From assembly GCA_022736555.1 (NCBI GenBank), contig DZCW01000004.1:1-64000 (forward strand): DNA of 64,000 nt, read 5' to 3'. Below, piece after piece: positions 35,382-45,281 of the stretch. How positions within the stretch are numbered: position 1 is the stretch's first letter; the number at the start of each line of letters is the position of its first letter. The notes beneath the pieces were generated by a model. It made no database searches. It was not told where the DNA came from and saw only the letters and a program-made list of their open reading frames with translations. Made by a program: the position numbers and the translations under genes. The stretch comes from Candidatus Saccharimonas sp. GTDB lineage: Bacteria > Patescibacteriota > Saccharimonadia > Saccharimonadales > Saccharimonadaceae.

Positions 35382-36557
35382 GTGCAGAAAAAAGGTTCTA
35401 GCGATAAAAAAAGTATGACTACAGGAGCCCTTTCTTTTACTATTATGAGCAATGGATTCGCCGACGGGCCATCGCAGGCGTTGCGCGACTATCTAAATGA
35501 CCATAGGGCAAGCCAAGTAACGATGGTTATGCACCCACTTGTAGGCGGCACAGGTGATGCACACAAAATAACGTACTATAAAAAAGGGAAGGCAGTAAGA
35601 AACAAGGACGTAAGATTATATAATAAACCTCCGCTAACGTATGGATTTGATTTATTCGTTCCGTCTAGGCTATCAAAAGATACAGCGTGGTTCGGGTTTA
35701 ACAATCTAGGATGTATTCGTGGTATTATTCGGAGAAAAATTGGGCGTAGCAAAAAAGTTATATACTGGGCTGTTGACTTTGTGCCAAATAGGTTTGGGCA
35801 TGGCTTTGCAACGAAAGTATACGATGCGGTGGATCGCTACGTTTGCAAACATGCCGACTGCCGGGTCGAGCTGACCCAAGAGGGCATTGATGGACGGAAC
35901 GCCTATATGAACATCCAAGCAGGGGACCTTGCTCCAACTATAGTGATACCTATGGGCGCATGGTTGAGCAGGACACCAAAAACAACTCAAGAATCTTGGC
36001 GAAAGAAGAAGATTGTGTACATGGGGCATATTGTTGAGCGACAAGGAGTGAAGAATGTAGTGGAAGCGATGGCGGTTCTCGTTAAGAAGGACTCTTCGAT
36101 TACGCTCGATATCGTTGGTGGTGGCCCCGATGAACCATTAATGAGGGAGCTAGCAAGAGGCCTCGAACTAGAAAAGCACATTACATTTCATGGTTTTGTT
36201 GATGATCACAAAGATGTTGAGGCTCTCCTTGCTGATGCCACGGTCGCCGTGGCCCCGTATGCAAAAATACCAGACAATTTTTCCGTGACATCTGACCCCG
36301 GAAAAGTAAAAGCTTATCTAGGTGCTAGCCTCCCGATTGTCCTGACCGACGTACCCCCGATAGCTAAGATACTCAAGAAAAGTGGTGCTGGTATTTTATG
36401 CGAAGACAACCCAGAATCGGTTGCAGCGAGTATTCTACGGTATCTCACCGATGAAAAACTCTGGATCCGTGCACGTGCAGCATCTGAGAAAATGGCAAAA
36501 GAGTACGACTGGGAGGTGATTCTCGCGGCCAAACTTAAAGAGATGGACGTTATCTAG
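35382..36557 (+). CDS. Glycosyltransferase family 4
   Basis: A 391-aa GT-B enzyme. The N domain has FADGPSQALRDYLNDHR; the C domain has KKIVYMGHIVERQGVKNVVEAM, LDIVGGGPDEPLMRELA and VAPYAKIPDNFSVTSDPGKVKAYLGASLPIVLTDVPPIA. In the last, the usual EGFG is replaced by SDPGK, as in some distant GT4 groups. GTG start after GGAGGTAAGG. The 3' end overlaps the convergent fcl-like gene by 8 nt. Confidence 0.85.
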   Translation: MQKKGSSDKKSMTTGALSFTIMSNGFADGPSQALRDYLNDHRASQVTMVMHPLVGGTGDAHKITYYKKGKAVRNKDVRLYNKPPLTYGFDLFVPSRLSKDTAWFGFNNLGCIRGIIRRKIGRSKKVIYWAVDFVPNRFGHGFATKVYDAVDRYVCKHADCRVELTQEGIDGRNAYMNIQAGDLAPTIVIPMGAWLSRTPKTTQESWRKKKIVYMGHIVERQGVKNVVEAMAVLVKKDSSITLDIVGGGPDEPLMRELARGLELEKHITFHGFVDDHKDVEALLADATVAVAPYAKIPDNFSVTSDPGKVKAYLGASLPIVLTDVPPIAKILKKSGAGILCEDNPESVAASILRYLTDEKLWIRARAASEKMAKEYDWEVILAAKLKEMDVI

Positions 36558-37485
36558 CCACTATATTAGCGAGATACCAGTCGTAGGTTCTTTTCAAACC
36601 CTCATCAAAGTTAATGTCGTGACGCCAGCCTGTTTTATGGAGTTTAGATACGTCAAGTAATTTTTTTGGCATGCCGTCTGGCTTGGTAGTATCAAACACT
36701 AGATCGCCATTGTAGCCAATGAGATCTTTGATTTTGAGCGCGAGTTCCCTAATGGATATGTCCTCACCGGTGCCGATATTAAGAAATTGCTTGTCCTTAT
36801 AATTTTCCACAAGCCACACAATAGCACTAGCAAGATCGTCGACGTGCAAGAACTCACGGCGTGACGCACCCGTTCCCCATATGACGACCTCAGAGTTATT
36901 GGCCGCTTTTGCTTCGTGTATTCGGCGGATAAGTGATGGAATAACATGCGACGTCTCTAGGTCGAAGTTGTCATTTTCGCCATAGATATTTGTCGGCATA
37001 CATGATGTAAAGTCAAGCCCATACTCGGTGTTGATGTATTCGCAAAGTTTCATGCCGGCAATCTTGGCGTACGCGTAAGCCTCATTTGTAGGCTCAGGTG
37101 CCCCAGTGCTAAACGATTCCTCGCGCATTGGCTGCTCTACATCGCGCGGGTAGATACAGGAGCTTCCAAGGAAAAGAAACTTTTTTACACCATATTCCTT
37201 TGCCGACCATATGAGGTTGTTCTGAATCTGTAAGTTTTCATACATAAATTCGGCTGGGTAAGTCATATTCGCTTTGATTCCACCAACTTTTGCAGCAGAG
37301 TCAATGACATATTCGGGTTGTTCGTTAGCAAAGAACTCTCGAACATCTACTTGGTTTGTTAAGTCTAATTCCTGGCGGGTACGAGTAAGAATATTTGCGT
37401 AGCCTTCGGCTTTTAGCTTTCTAACGATTGCTGAGCCAACCAAGCCTCTATGCCCAGCAACATAAATTTTTGAAGTTTTGTTCAT
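36550..37485 (-). CDS. GDP-sugar 3,5-epimerase/4-reductase: Fcl- or ColC-like
   Basis: A 311-aa SDR enzyme. Seen: NAD(P) motif AGHRGLVGSAIV (about 10-21), AAKVGGI, catalytic-loop LGSSCIYP (Ser and Cys), YAYAKIAG (YxxxK), and SHVIPSLIRRIHEA with the conserved His. These fit GDP-L-fucose synthase. The closely related ColC makes GDP-L-colitose by the same 5-epimerisation/4-reduction. Because the next gene upstream in the operon is a ColD-like dehydratase, the ColC role is favoured here, though fucose synthesis from the same intermediate cannot be excluded. Confidence 0.82.
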   Translation of the reverse strand: MNKTSKIYVAGHRGLVGSAIVRKLKAEGYANILTRTRQELDLTNQVDVREFFANEQPEYVIDSAAKVGGIKANMTYPAEFMYENLQIQNNLIWSAKEYGVKKFLFLGSSCIYPRDVEQPMREESFSTGAPEPTNEAYAYAKIAGMKLCEYINTEYGLDFTSCMPTNIYGENDNFDLETSHVIPSLIRRIHEAKAANNSEVVIWGTGASRREFLHVDDLASAIVWLVENYKDKQFLNIGTGEDISIRELALKIKDLIGYNGDLVFDTTKPDGMPKKLLDVSKLHKTGWRHDINFDEGLKRTYDWYLANIVAR

Positions 37486-37487
37486 AA

Positions 37488-38651
37488 TTATTTCCCCAAT
37501 AGACTACAAAGGGTGTTAATTTCTTCCTTTGTCATTTCTGGGTTATTGCCGAAGTAAAATCCGTTAGCATGAACTAAATCAGAATTTGGTCGTGGGGCGA
37601 TATCTTGAACGTATTTTTGGTAGAAGGGTTGCTTGGTCATATTGCCAGCAATAACTGGTCGAATTTCAACACCGGCGGCGTCAAATTTGGCCTTATATTG
37701 TTTAGTTAGTTCAGTGGTTTTACAAATAATCGGCATTGAAAAGTTTGAAATCATATCCATGTGCGATAAATCATATTGATAAAAATCATCATTTTTAGTC
37801 ATGGCATTTACGAAACTATTAAAATTATCGGCGCGTTTAGTAACAATTTCATCCCAATAAGGCATTTGTGTATTACCAATAAAACCATTAATCTCGGTTG
37901 GTCTGTAGTTTGAGGCTAGATCATAGAAAGTATATTTTGCATAAAACGTATCGGTATCGGTTTCGGAACGCATTTTCTCTTGAACTTCCGGAGATAAATT
38001 ACGATCCCAGCCGTGGGCTCGTCCCATTACGAGATAATTATAGAGTTCGTCGTCATCCGTACAAACCATTCCGCCTTCGATAGTAGACATATGGTGCCCT
38101 ACAAAGAACGAAAATGTTGATGCTAGGCCGAAGTTGCCGAGCAGCTTGCCGTTAGATTCCGAACCCAACGATTCGCAGTTATCTTCGATTAGTATTATGC
38201 CTTTTTCGTCGCAGATTTTTTTAATCCCAGCAATATCGTCACAAAAGCCAAGCACATTCGTCAGGAATAAGCCTTTCAAATCGTCGACATATCCATTTAA
38301 TTTGGCAGGTGAAACATTTAAAGTGTCGAGCTCGCAATCGATTGCGACTGGAATCAAGCCGAGTTGAATTAAAGGCATAACATTCGTAGGCCAGGTTAGC
38401 GAAGAGAAACCGATTTTATCACCTTTTTTGAATACGCCAGTATTCATTAGTGATTGAATTAGTAGGGAATTAGCAACACTGCCATTACCGACATAAACGG
38501 CGTGTTTGCGACCTTGTTTAGCAGCAAAGCTTTCTTCGAATTTTTTACATTCTTTATTCATACTTAGAATTTCTTCGTTTAAGATGAAATCAACTAAAGC
38601 TTGTTTGGTTTCGGCTTCGTGGTAAAAACTTGATTTGATAAGTTTAATCAT
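37488..38651 (-). CDS. ColD-like GDP-4-keto-6-deoxymannose 3-dehydratase
   Basis: A 387-aa PLP protein of the DegT/DnrJ/EryC1 fold. The position that carries the Schiff-base Lys in aminotransferases reads SFFVGHHMSTIEGGM, with two His (residues 186-187) and no Lys. That is the hallmark of sugar 3-dehydratases such as ColD and RfbH. Further ColD-like stretches are LIEDNCESLGS, RAHGWDRNL and GVEIRPVIAGNMTKQ. It would remove the 3-hydroxyl of GDP-4-keto-6-deoxymannose. ATG 38651 follows GAGGTG; gmd ends 3 bp upstream. Confidence 0.85.
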   Translation of the reverse strand: MIKLIKSSFYHEAETKQALVDFILNEEILSMNKECKKFEESFAAKQGRKHAVYVGNGSVANSLLIQSLMNTGVFKKGDKIGFSSLTWPTNVMPLIQLGLIPVAIDCELDTLNVSPAKLNGYVDDLKGLFLTNVLGFCDDIAGIKKICDEKGIILIEDNCESLGSESNGKLLGNFGLASTFSFFVGHHMSTIEGGMVCTDDDELYNYLVMGRAHGWDRNLSPEVQEKMRSETDTDTFYAKYTFYDLASNYRPTEINGFIGNTQMPYWDEIVTKRADNFNSFVNAMTKNDDFYQYDLSHMDMISNFSMPIICKTTELTKQYKAKFDAAGVEIRPVIAGNMTKQPFYQKYVQDIAPRPNSDLVHANGFYFGNNPEMTKEEINTLCSLLGK

Positions 38652-38653
38652 TT

Positions 38654-39700
38654 TTAAGCGCACCTCATTAATGATTTTTGTTCTTCAAGATCAAAATCTG
38701 TCATGATCTCAACCAGCTCTTTAAAGAGAACTTTTGGCTCCCATCCTAGTTGTTTTTTAGCTTTAGCTGGATTGCCAATTAAGAGGTCGACTTCGGCTGG
38801 TCGGAAATAAATTGGGTCAATTTTGATAATTGTCTTGCCGGTATTTAAGTCAACGCCGATTTCATTAACGCCTTCGCCTCGCCATTCAAGTTCATAACCA
38901 AGTCGTTTTGAGGCGATTTCAATAAATTCACGAACCGTGTGAGTTTCGTTAGTAGCCAGGACGTAGTCGTCTGGTTTGTCTTGTTGCAACATTAGCCACA
39001 TACCTTCGATATAATCTTTAGCATAACCCCAGTCGCGTTTGGCATCAATATTACCAAGATATAGGGTATCTTCAAGGCCAAACTTAATTCGAGCAAGACC
39101 GCGCGTAACTTTTCGAGTTACAAAGGTTTCGCCACGACGAGGTGATTCGTGATTGAATAAAATGCCATTACAGGCAAATAAGTTGTAGCTTTCACGATAG
39201 TTGCGCGTAATCCAATAAGCATAAACCTTCGCGACACTGTATGGTGAACGAGGGTGAAAAGGCGTTTCTTCGGTTTGAGGAATTTCTTTGACTAAACCAA
39301 ACATTTCTGATGATGAAGCTTGATAATATTTAGTTTTGATGCCAGATTCTCGGATAGCATCAAGCAGGCGTAAAGCGCCAAGCCCAACGACATCACCGGT
39401 ATATTCAGGAATATCAAAACTAACCCGAACATGGCTTTGAGCGGCTAAGTTATAAATTTCATCAGGTTTAATCTTTTCAATTAGACGAGATAAATTACTA
39501 CTGTCAGCTATATCGCCAAAATGTAGAATTAAACGTAAATGGCTCTCATGCGGATCTTGAAAAATATGGTCGATTCGAGTTGTGTTAAAACTTGATGAAC
39601 GACGAATTATTCCGTGAACTTCGTAGCCTTTTTCTAATAAAAATTCCGCTAGATATGAACCATCTTGGCCAGTAATGCCCGTTATTAGAGCTTTTTTCAT
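38654..39700 (-). CDS. gmd: GDP-mannose 4,6-dehydratase
   Basis: A 348-aa extended SDR. Seen: [33 protein letters not shown] (NADP motif), [30 protein letters not shown] and [17 protein letters not shown] (YxxxK, about residue 155). It gives GDP-4-keto-6-deoxy-D-mannose, the common precursor of GDP-fucose, -colitose and -perosamine. ATG 39700 starts the conserved MKKALITG; the open frame extends to 39823 but without homology. First gene of the three-gene gmd-colD-colC/fcl operon. Confidence 0.94.
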   Translation of the reverse strand: MKKALITGITGQDGSYLAEFLLEKGYEVHGIIRRSSSFNTTRIDHIFQDPHESHLRLILHFGDIADSSNLSRLIEKIKPDEIYNLAAQSHVRVSFDIPEYTGDVVGLGALRLLDAIRESGIKTKYYQASSSEMFGLVKEIPQTEETPFHPRSPYSVAKVYAYWITRNYRESYNLFACNGILFNHESPRRGETFVTRKVTRGLARIKFGLEDTLYLGNIDAKRDWGYAKDYIEGMWLMLQQDKPDDYVLATNETHTVREFIEIASKRLGYELEWRGEGVNEIGVDLNTGKTIIKIDPIYFRPAEVDLLIGNPAKAKKQLGWEPKVLFKELVEIMTDFDLEEQKSLMRCA

Positions 39701-40012
39701 GACTAATACACCCCTTCCGTTAATCAGTAGATTCTTATACAATAATAAACCATTTAATTCGCAGATACTAGGGGACCTCGCACACTCAAGGAGGCGCTTA
39801 CTCTTTGCGAGCAGACCGACCACGAGTGACCTTGGTAACCCAGCGAACCAGTCAAGACTATATTAGGGCAATACCTGGAGGAGTTCGGCACGGCTCGCTG
39901 GGTCGGTTTTTGGTATCGATGCAGTTTAAATTTGTATCGATACGCGAGGCAAACCGTGACGGAGTACTCTAAATAGTAGACATCAACCAAAAATTAGATA
40001 TACTGAGATGTA
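39701..40012. other. 312-bp spacer with strong dyads
   Basis: No gene supported. It holds a 9-bp perfect inverted repeat ACCCAGCGA (39838-39846) with TCGCTGGGT (39895-39903), followed by CGGTTTTT, so it may be a terminator or the end of a small RNA on the plus strand. It also holds an 8-bp dyad GTATCGAT/ATCGATAC (39913-39920 and 39936-39943) upstream of the GT2 gene. I could not assign it to a known RNA. Confidence 0.45.
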
Positions 40013-43000
40013 ATGGTGAAAAAGCGAGGAGAATATAAAGTTAGTTTGGCATCTGCTGATGTTGCTGATGGAGTAAGTGTCGTTATACCGAGCTATAATG
40101 CCGCCGATTGGCTACCGTCAACAACCGGCAAAATACAAGAGGCACTACTGAACGCCGGACTTAATAAGAAGAATGCGGAGATTGTCATCGTGGATGACGG
40201 CTCTAGTGACCAAACAAGCAAGGTTGTCACTGATTTGTCAAATAAATCTCAGATACCGATTATCTACGTGCATCAGAAGAATGGCGGTAGGTATGTAGCA
40301 CGCAAAAATGGTGTGTCCAGTGCTCGTTTTGCGAATGTTTGGTTCATAGACTCAAGGGTGTATGTCGCTGCGAACTCACTAAAGTTTGCGTATGCGGAGA
40401 TGCAAAAATCGAGTGATAATGCCGTATGGAACGCTCATGTAAATGTGCAGAAAAAAGGTAATATCATTGCTCGCTTCATGGACGCTATTACGTTCATCGG
40501 ATGGCGCAAGTATTTTAAGAAGCCTAGGCGCGTAGCATACGGCTTAAAAGAATTTGACCACTACCCAAAAGGCACAACAAGCTTTCTTGCACCAAAACGG
40601 GCTATTGAGTCTGCTATGGAGGAGTTCGAGAGAGAGGACCGGGACATCAAGTATTCCAGTGATGACACGCACCTTATTCGTATTATCGCACGTGATTATC
40701 TTATCAATCTTTCGCCCAGGTTTTCTTGCGTTTACCATGCACGCACCACACTTAAAGGGTTTGTTCTGCAGGCGTTCTATAGAGGCCGAACTTTTGTCGA
40801 TGGCTTTTTTCGCCCCGGAACACGCTTCTATGTACCTCTGATAGCTTTTCTAGTACTTTCGGCATTAGGTTTACTCGCTATTGTCCTGCACCCAGCGCTG
40901 GCTGGCTGCTTGTTCTTGTTGCTTGCCGGGTTATGGGTGGGTGAATTATTGATTGCGTTGCTTCTCGGACTCAATCACTTGGATGCTCTGAGCCTTTTTG
41001 CGCTTAGCCCTGTCTTTTTCGTTACATATGGAATGGGGATTTGGGTGGCGATAATCAAACGATGGTGGCGCAAGATGGCTACGGGCGAGAATCGTCGTAA
41101 CGCGATTTCACTTGTTGTGGCGACACTGTTTTTCGTCCTCTGTACGAGTTTTTACTATCTTGGCAATAAGACTATTGGTAGTTGCACCGACACGCTGGCA
41201 AGTGGCGCTGGTGACCAAACTGGTCTCATATGGCTGAATAGTACCGTTAATGCTCCGCTTTGGGGATCGACCAATGTGACCAACGCGCCTTATGGTGAGA
41301 GCCTGCAATCCCCGACACATATTACGGGTGCTTTGGAGTATGGGTTGTACTGGCTTGTGGCACAATTTTCAGGTTCTGTCTGCGGGTATAATTTATTTAC
41401 TGCACTCGGTTTTATTTTTTCTGCAATGATCGTCTTTTTGTTTACTAGATCGATTACTAAACGCAACGACGTTGCGCTATTTGCTGGTTTCGCGGCATCA
41501 TTCACCCCTTACTTGCAAATCAAGACGGGCGTGCACCCATCGTATGCTTTTTTTGGAATATTTGTGATTGCGATATGGCTGGCATTGAGTATCTGGCGTG
41601 CACCAACGGCCAAGAAAGCCATCATGCTTGGTCTGGTCAGTACGAGCTTCTTTTTCTTCGACCCATACTTCATCCTACTAGGAGGGCTGGTAGTGGGTGT
41701 GGTTTTTGCAACGATGCTTACCAGGCTGGCCTATCTTACATATAGGGCTCGAGGTGGTAACGAAGAGCGAATTATTAAAGAGAGGTTGAGACGGTTTCTC
41801 AAGTGTGCACTATTGGCGGCTGGGGTTACGGCCGCGTGTGGCGTGTTGCCGCTGCTTATCGTGAATCTCCAGCATGGTGCGCAGATCAATCAAGAGGTGA
41901 GTAACGTTCGGAGCGACATTAAGGTGGAGGCGTTCACCTACAGTGCTCGACCTTCCGAGTACCTTTTACCCGCTATTCAAAATCCTTACCTGGGCAATTT
42001 AGCCGCCCAGTTATCACTGCCTGATGTTTTGACAAGAAAGGCGCACGGTTCTAACCCTGCTGAAGACTCACTCTCTCTCAGTATTCTCGTCATGGTTCTT
42101 TCGGTTGCTACGTGTGTCGTAGTATTCCTTTCTCAATTTAACAGATACCGTCACACTTTTAAATCATTGAAACGCATGTATTTATTGCCGATTGTCGTGT
42201 TGGTAGCCGTTGGATTTGTTGCGCTTGTGACAAGCTTTCCGCCTAAAGCCCTGGGGATTTCTTGGCCTTCAGATATTATTACAAACTATCTAGTTGTATG
42301 GCGCGTCTTCGCTCGTCTGGCAGTTATAGTCGCGTTTGCAGCGGCGATAATTGCGGCAATTGGATTGGCGATGGTTACCGACAGGTTTAAAGCAAAAGGA
42401 CGGAGAGCTATAGTAATATTGGCTGTGATTATCGTTGCATTTGAGTATCTGACATTTATACCTTTTAACGACAATAGATCATGGTCATATAGTCAGGTAA
42501 ATTCCTTCTATAAGTGGTTGCGGGTACAGCCAGATATCGATACGATTGCCGAGTATCCACTCAATGAGCCTGGTCGCACTAGCGTTTCTGTGGACTACTT
42601 TAGGGACCAGTACGTTCACAAAAAACGTTTGATCAATACTTTCAGAGCGGCAAGCGCGCAAGCACCTATAAGAAACGGCCTTCGTAATCTCAGAGACCCA
42701 CAGACTCCCGGGGTGTTGGCTGCGCTTGGCGTAGACATGGTAGTTGTTCATGCAGAAGACAAGAATCCAATCCCGAGTATTAATGGACTTGAGCTGATTG
42801 ACTGGAATAATAGCCCCGTAGACCCTGACAGTATCTATGTTGGGGGTGAGATGTGGGTGTACCGCGTTACTGCTGCTAAAGATGAAGACGGATTATTCCT
42901 TGTGCCCGGCGAAGGCTTTTCACCTCAAGTACGGATAAATTCTACCTACACTGAGGCGGGCTATGTCTTTAACGATAAGGCGTCGCTATCTATATTTGAC

Positions 43001-43249
43001 CTAAAAACTGGAGCTAAAGTCCTACCGAGCGGTGACTATTTAGTGACACTCACAATCTTTTCTGCTGATAATTCGCCTCAACTTATAATTAGCCAAGCAG
43101 GTAGGGTTGTGTGGCAAGGAAACGTAATGGCGCACGATAAACAGATACAGTTCACCGTTAACGCTAGTAAGCTAATCGAACTCAAGCGGCTGGGTGGCAA
43201 GGGTGAGGATGGCGTGATTATCACGAATATGGATATGCGCAAATTATAA
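40013..43249 (+). CDS. GT2 glycosyltransferase fused to a large polytopic membrane protein
   Basis: A 1078-aa fusion. The N-terminal GT-A domain (about 20-240) has VSVVIPSYNAADWL, IVDDGSSDQTSK and SSDDTHLIR. About 14 TM helices follow between residues 272 and 800 (with YfhO/GT-C-like features such as FTPYLQIKTGVHPSYAF), and an extracytoplasmic C domain of about 260 residues ends in a beta-rich fold. A plausible role is transfer of a sugar to a lipid carrier on the inside and use of that lipid-linked donor outside. G+C content is high (for example 35 of 60 bases at 42301-42360), unlike the oriC genes. Confidence 0.8.
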   Translation: MVKKRGEYKVSLASADVADGVSVVIPSYNAADWLPSTTGKIQEALLNAGLNKKNAEIVIVDDGSSDQTSKVVTDLSNKSQIPIIYVHQKNGGRYVARKNGVSSARFANVWFIDSRVYVAANSLKFAYAEMQKSSDNAVWNAHVNVQKKGNIIARFMDAITFIGWRKYFKKPRRVAYGLKEFDHYPKGTTSFLAPKRAIESAMEEFEREDRDIKYSSDDTHLIRIIARDYLINLSPRFSCVYHARTTLKGFVLQAFYRGRTFVDGFFRPGTRFYVPLIAFLVLSALGLLAIVLHPALAGCLFLLLAGLWVGELLIALLLGLNHLDALSLFALSPVFFVTYGMGIWVAIIKRWWRKMATGENRRNAISLVVATLFFVLCTSFYYLGNKTIGSCTDTLASGAGDQTGLIWLNSTVNAPLWGSTNVTNAPYGESLQSPTHITGALEYGLYWLVAQFSGSVCGYNLFTALGFIFSAMIVFLFTRSITKRNDVALFAGFAASFTPYLQIKTGVHPSYAFFGIFVIAIWLALSIWRAPTAKKAIMLGLVSTSFFFFDPYFILLGGLVVGVVFATMLTRLAYLTYRARGGNEERIIKERLRRFLKCALLAAGVTAACGVLPLLIVNLQHGAQINQEVSNVRSDIKVEAFTYSARPSEYLLPAIQNPYLGNLAAQLSLPDVLTRKAHGSNPAEDSLSLSILVMVLSVATCVVVFLSQFNRYRHTFKSLKRMYLLPIVVLVAVGFVALVTSFPPKALGISWPSDIITNYLVVWRVFARLAVIVAFAAAIIAAIGLAMVTDRFKAKGRRAIVILAVIIVAFEYLTFIPFNDNRSWSYSQVNSFYKWLRVQPDIDTIAEYPLNEPGRTSVSVDYFRDQYVHKKRLINTFRAASAQAPIRNGLRNLRDPQTPGVLAALGVDMVVVHAEDKNPIPSINGLELIDWNNSPVDPDSIYVGGEMWVYRVTAAKDEDGLFLVPGEGFSPQVRINSTYTEAGYVFNDKASLSIFDLKTGAKVLPSGDYLVTLTIFSADNSPQLIISQAGRVVWQGNVMAHDKQIQFTVNASKLIELKRLGGKGEDGVIITNMDMRKL

Positions 43250-43268
43250 GCTCAGTGGCAGCCTTAAT

Positions 43269-45281
43269 CTAGTTACCGCCGACTAAGCGCGTAGAATCCC
43301 ATTTCCACCCCTGTGAAGGGTATTGCCAAGCAACCATCGCTGGATCGGACGGCTGGAGTCCACCCGCTGACCCCTTGAGAATGTGCCGAACAATCTCATT
43401 GTTTGGTCCACGGTGGAAGATGACAAGATCATCAAAGCCGTCATTATTCACATCGGTTACGGCTGGTTTTGAGCTGCTGTATAGCCAACCGCCAGGGTTA
43501 GGCCCTAGTGTACGTTGAAAGACAGGGGAGCTAAGACCGCTTGCAGAGCCAGGGAATAGCCATAGGTTGAATGATTGGCCATCTGGGTTTATAGAAATCG
43601 CTAGTATATCGCCATACTTATCGCCGTTAAAGTCGCCGCCGCCGACTAAGCGCGTAGAATCCCATTTCCACCCCTGTGAAGGGTATTGCCAAGCAACCAT
43701 CGCTGGATCGGACGGCTGGAGTCCACCCGCTGACCCCTTGAGAATGTGCCGAACAATCTCATTGTTTGGTCCACGGTGGAAGATGACAAGATCATCAAAG
43801 CCGTCATTATTCACATCGGTTACGGCTGGTTTTGAGCTGCTGTATAGCCAACCGCCAGGGTTACTGCGGAGCTCAACTTTGTTTGTTGGGTCCTGGAGCT
43901 TTTCGCTTGCTGATCCAGGGAATATCCAGCTCGAATAACTATAGCCGTCCTGTGCAACCGTAAAGACGGCTATATCACCGTAGCCATCACCATTAAAGTC
44001 CCCCCCACCAACAACCCTCATGCTCGTCCATGACCAGTCTTGTGTTTTCTGTTGCCATACGACAAGGGCGGGATCAGAGGCTTGTATGCCACCCGCTGAA
44101 CCCTTGAGAATGTGCCGAACAATCTCATTGTTTGGTCCACGGTGGAATATGACAAGATCATCAAAGCCGTCATTATTCACATCGGTTACGGCTGGTTTTG
44201 AGTCTTGATATGACCAGCCGCCATAAGCGGGCCCTAATGTGCGCTGAAAAATAGGTGCGCCGAGCCCAGATACCGATCCAGGGAATAGCCAAATATTGAA
44301 GGTTTTACCATCTGGATTTACCGAGAAGGCTAATACGTCACCGTAGCCATCACCATTAAAGTCGCCCGATACTGAGTTGCTCTCTTGAGTTGAATTTAGT
44401 TGGCAGCCGCCATGAACAGGCGCACCATTTATGTTCTTACATAAATCGATACCATTAATCAAGTCATCACCATCATTGTCGTACACCCAGTCGCCAGTGG
44501 TTGCGCCGAACCAGTCATTAAATAGTCGCCAGTAGTTCCTATTTCCATAGGAGCTACATTCGTCACCTGATCCATATAAATTATTAAGGGCGGCTTGGTT
44601 AGGTTGGTATGGAGTGTAGTTGTAGAGAGCTGAGGTACTCCGTGTATCGATACTGACGTCACTTCCTCCACAGCTACTCGTTGGGCTCCACTTTATGTAG
44701 TTTGTACCGGTTACGTATGGAGTAAACCAATTTGGGTCATTATCAGTAATTGCCTGAAACATGCGCGAGGCCCAGCGTACTTGGTTGGATAATCCGTAGT
44801 ACCGACTATCACAAGCGGCTGTGTCGGGGCAGCCGTATCCTGTAGCGGAACGGTATTGGGTTGACAGTGGCCATGTATCGGTAACCAGACTCTGCTCTTT
44901 CTGGAGGAGCGTGATGATGACTTGAGGATTTATTGTATATTGCTGTGCATGGTCGTAGATAATCTGCGCAGCACTCTTCCCATTCTCCGAGTAGTCTCGA
45001 AGACAAGTATAGGGTGGTGCGTAGCCGCGAGCGGTCGCCCATTGTGCTCGGGTGCCTCCACCAAATTCAGAAGTTTGCGTGCCCCAGGTGTCACAAGCTG
45101 GTACTTTTGCATTTAGAAAGCTTTGTACGTCTGAAACAGACATGCTTGAGGTGTTTCTAAAAACTCCGTCATCAGTAATGGCTCCCGCTTTCCAATCACC
45201 TCCAGTTACTGCGTGGGCAGAACTAGCGATTAATATAGCGGCGGAAGTACTTGCGATTAAACGAATGAAGAATTTTATCAT
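43269..45281 (-). CDS. Secreted FG-GAP/VCBS-repeat protein with N-terminal lysozyme-like domain
   Basis: A 670-aa secreted protein with a signal peptide (1-24). The first domain (about 30-270) has SVSDVQSFLNAKVPACDTWGTQ and INPQVIITLLQKEQSLVTD, similar to wall-associated domains seen in actinobacterial and CPR surface proteins; an enzymatic role is unproven. From about 300 follow FG-GAP-type beta-propeller repeats with Ca-binding loops DFNGDGYGD and DVNNDGFDD, often used for adhesion. At DNA level the repeat array is near-identical between copies. Its start overlaps the stop of the 45281..45850 gene (TAATG). Confidence 0.82.
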   Translation of the reverse strand: MIKFFIRLIASTSAAILIASSAHAVTGGDWKAGAITDDGVFRNTSSMSVSDVQSFLNAKVPACDTWGTQTSEFGGGTRAQWATARGYAPPYTCLRDYSENGKSAAQIIYDHAQQYTINPQVIITLLQKEQSLVTDTWPLSTQYRSATGYGCPDTAACDSRYYGLSNQVRWASRMFQAITDNDPNWFTPYVTGTNYIKWSPTSSCGGSDVSIDTRSTSALYNYTPYQPNQAALNNLYGSGDECSSYGNRNYWRLFNDWFGATTGDWVYDNDGDDLINGIDLCKNINGAPVHGGCQLNSTQESNSVSGDFNGDGYGDVLAFSVNPDGKTFNIWLFPGSVSGLGAPIFQRTLGPAYGGWSYQDSKPAVTDVNNDGFDDLVIFHRGPNNEIVRHILKGSAGGIQASDPALVVWQQKTQDWSWTSMRVVGGGDFNGDGYGDIAVFTVAQDGYSYSSWIFPGSASEKLQDPTNKVELRSNPGGWLYSSSKPAVTDVNNDGFDDLVIFHRGPNNEIVRHILKGSAGGLQPSDPAMVAWQYPSQGWKWDSTRLVGGGDFNGDKYGDILAISINPDGQSFNLWLFPGSASGLSSPVFQRTLGPNPGGWLYSSSKPAVTDVNNDGFDDLVIFHRGPNNEIVRHILKGSAGGLQPSDPAMVAWQYPSQGWKWDSTRLVGGN
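43277..43863 (-). repeat. Long near-identical direct repeat inside the FG-GAP gene
   Basis: About 224 bp at 43277-43500 recur at 43640-43863 (period 363 bp, 121 codons) with no difference that I can see. A shorter block of about 95 bp recurs a third time at about 44109-44202. Such identity in a propeller array points to recent duplication or gene conversion. Confidence 0.88.
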
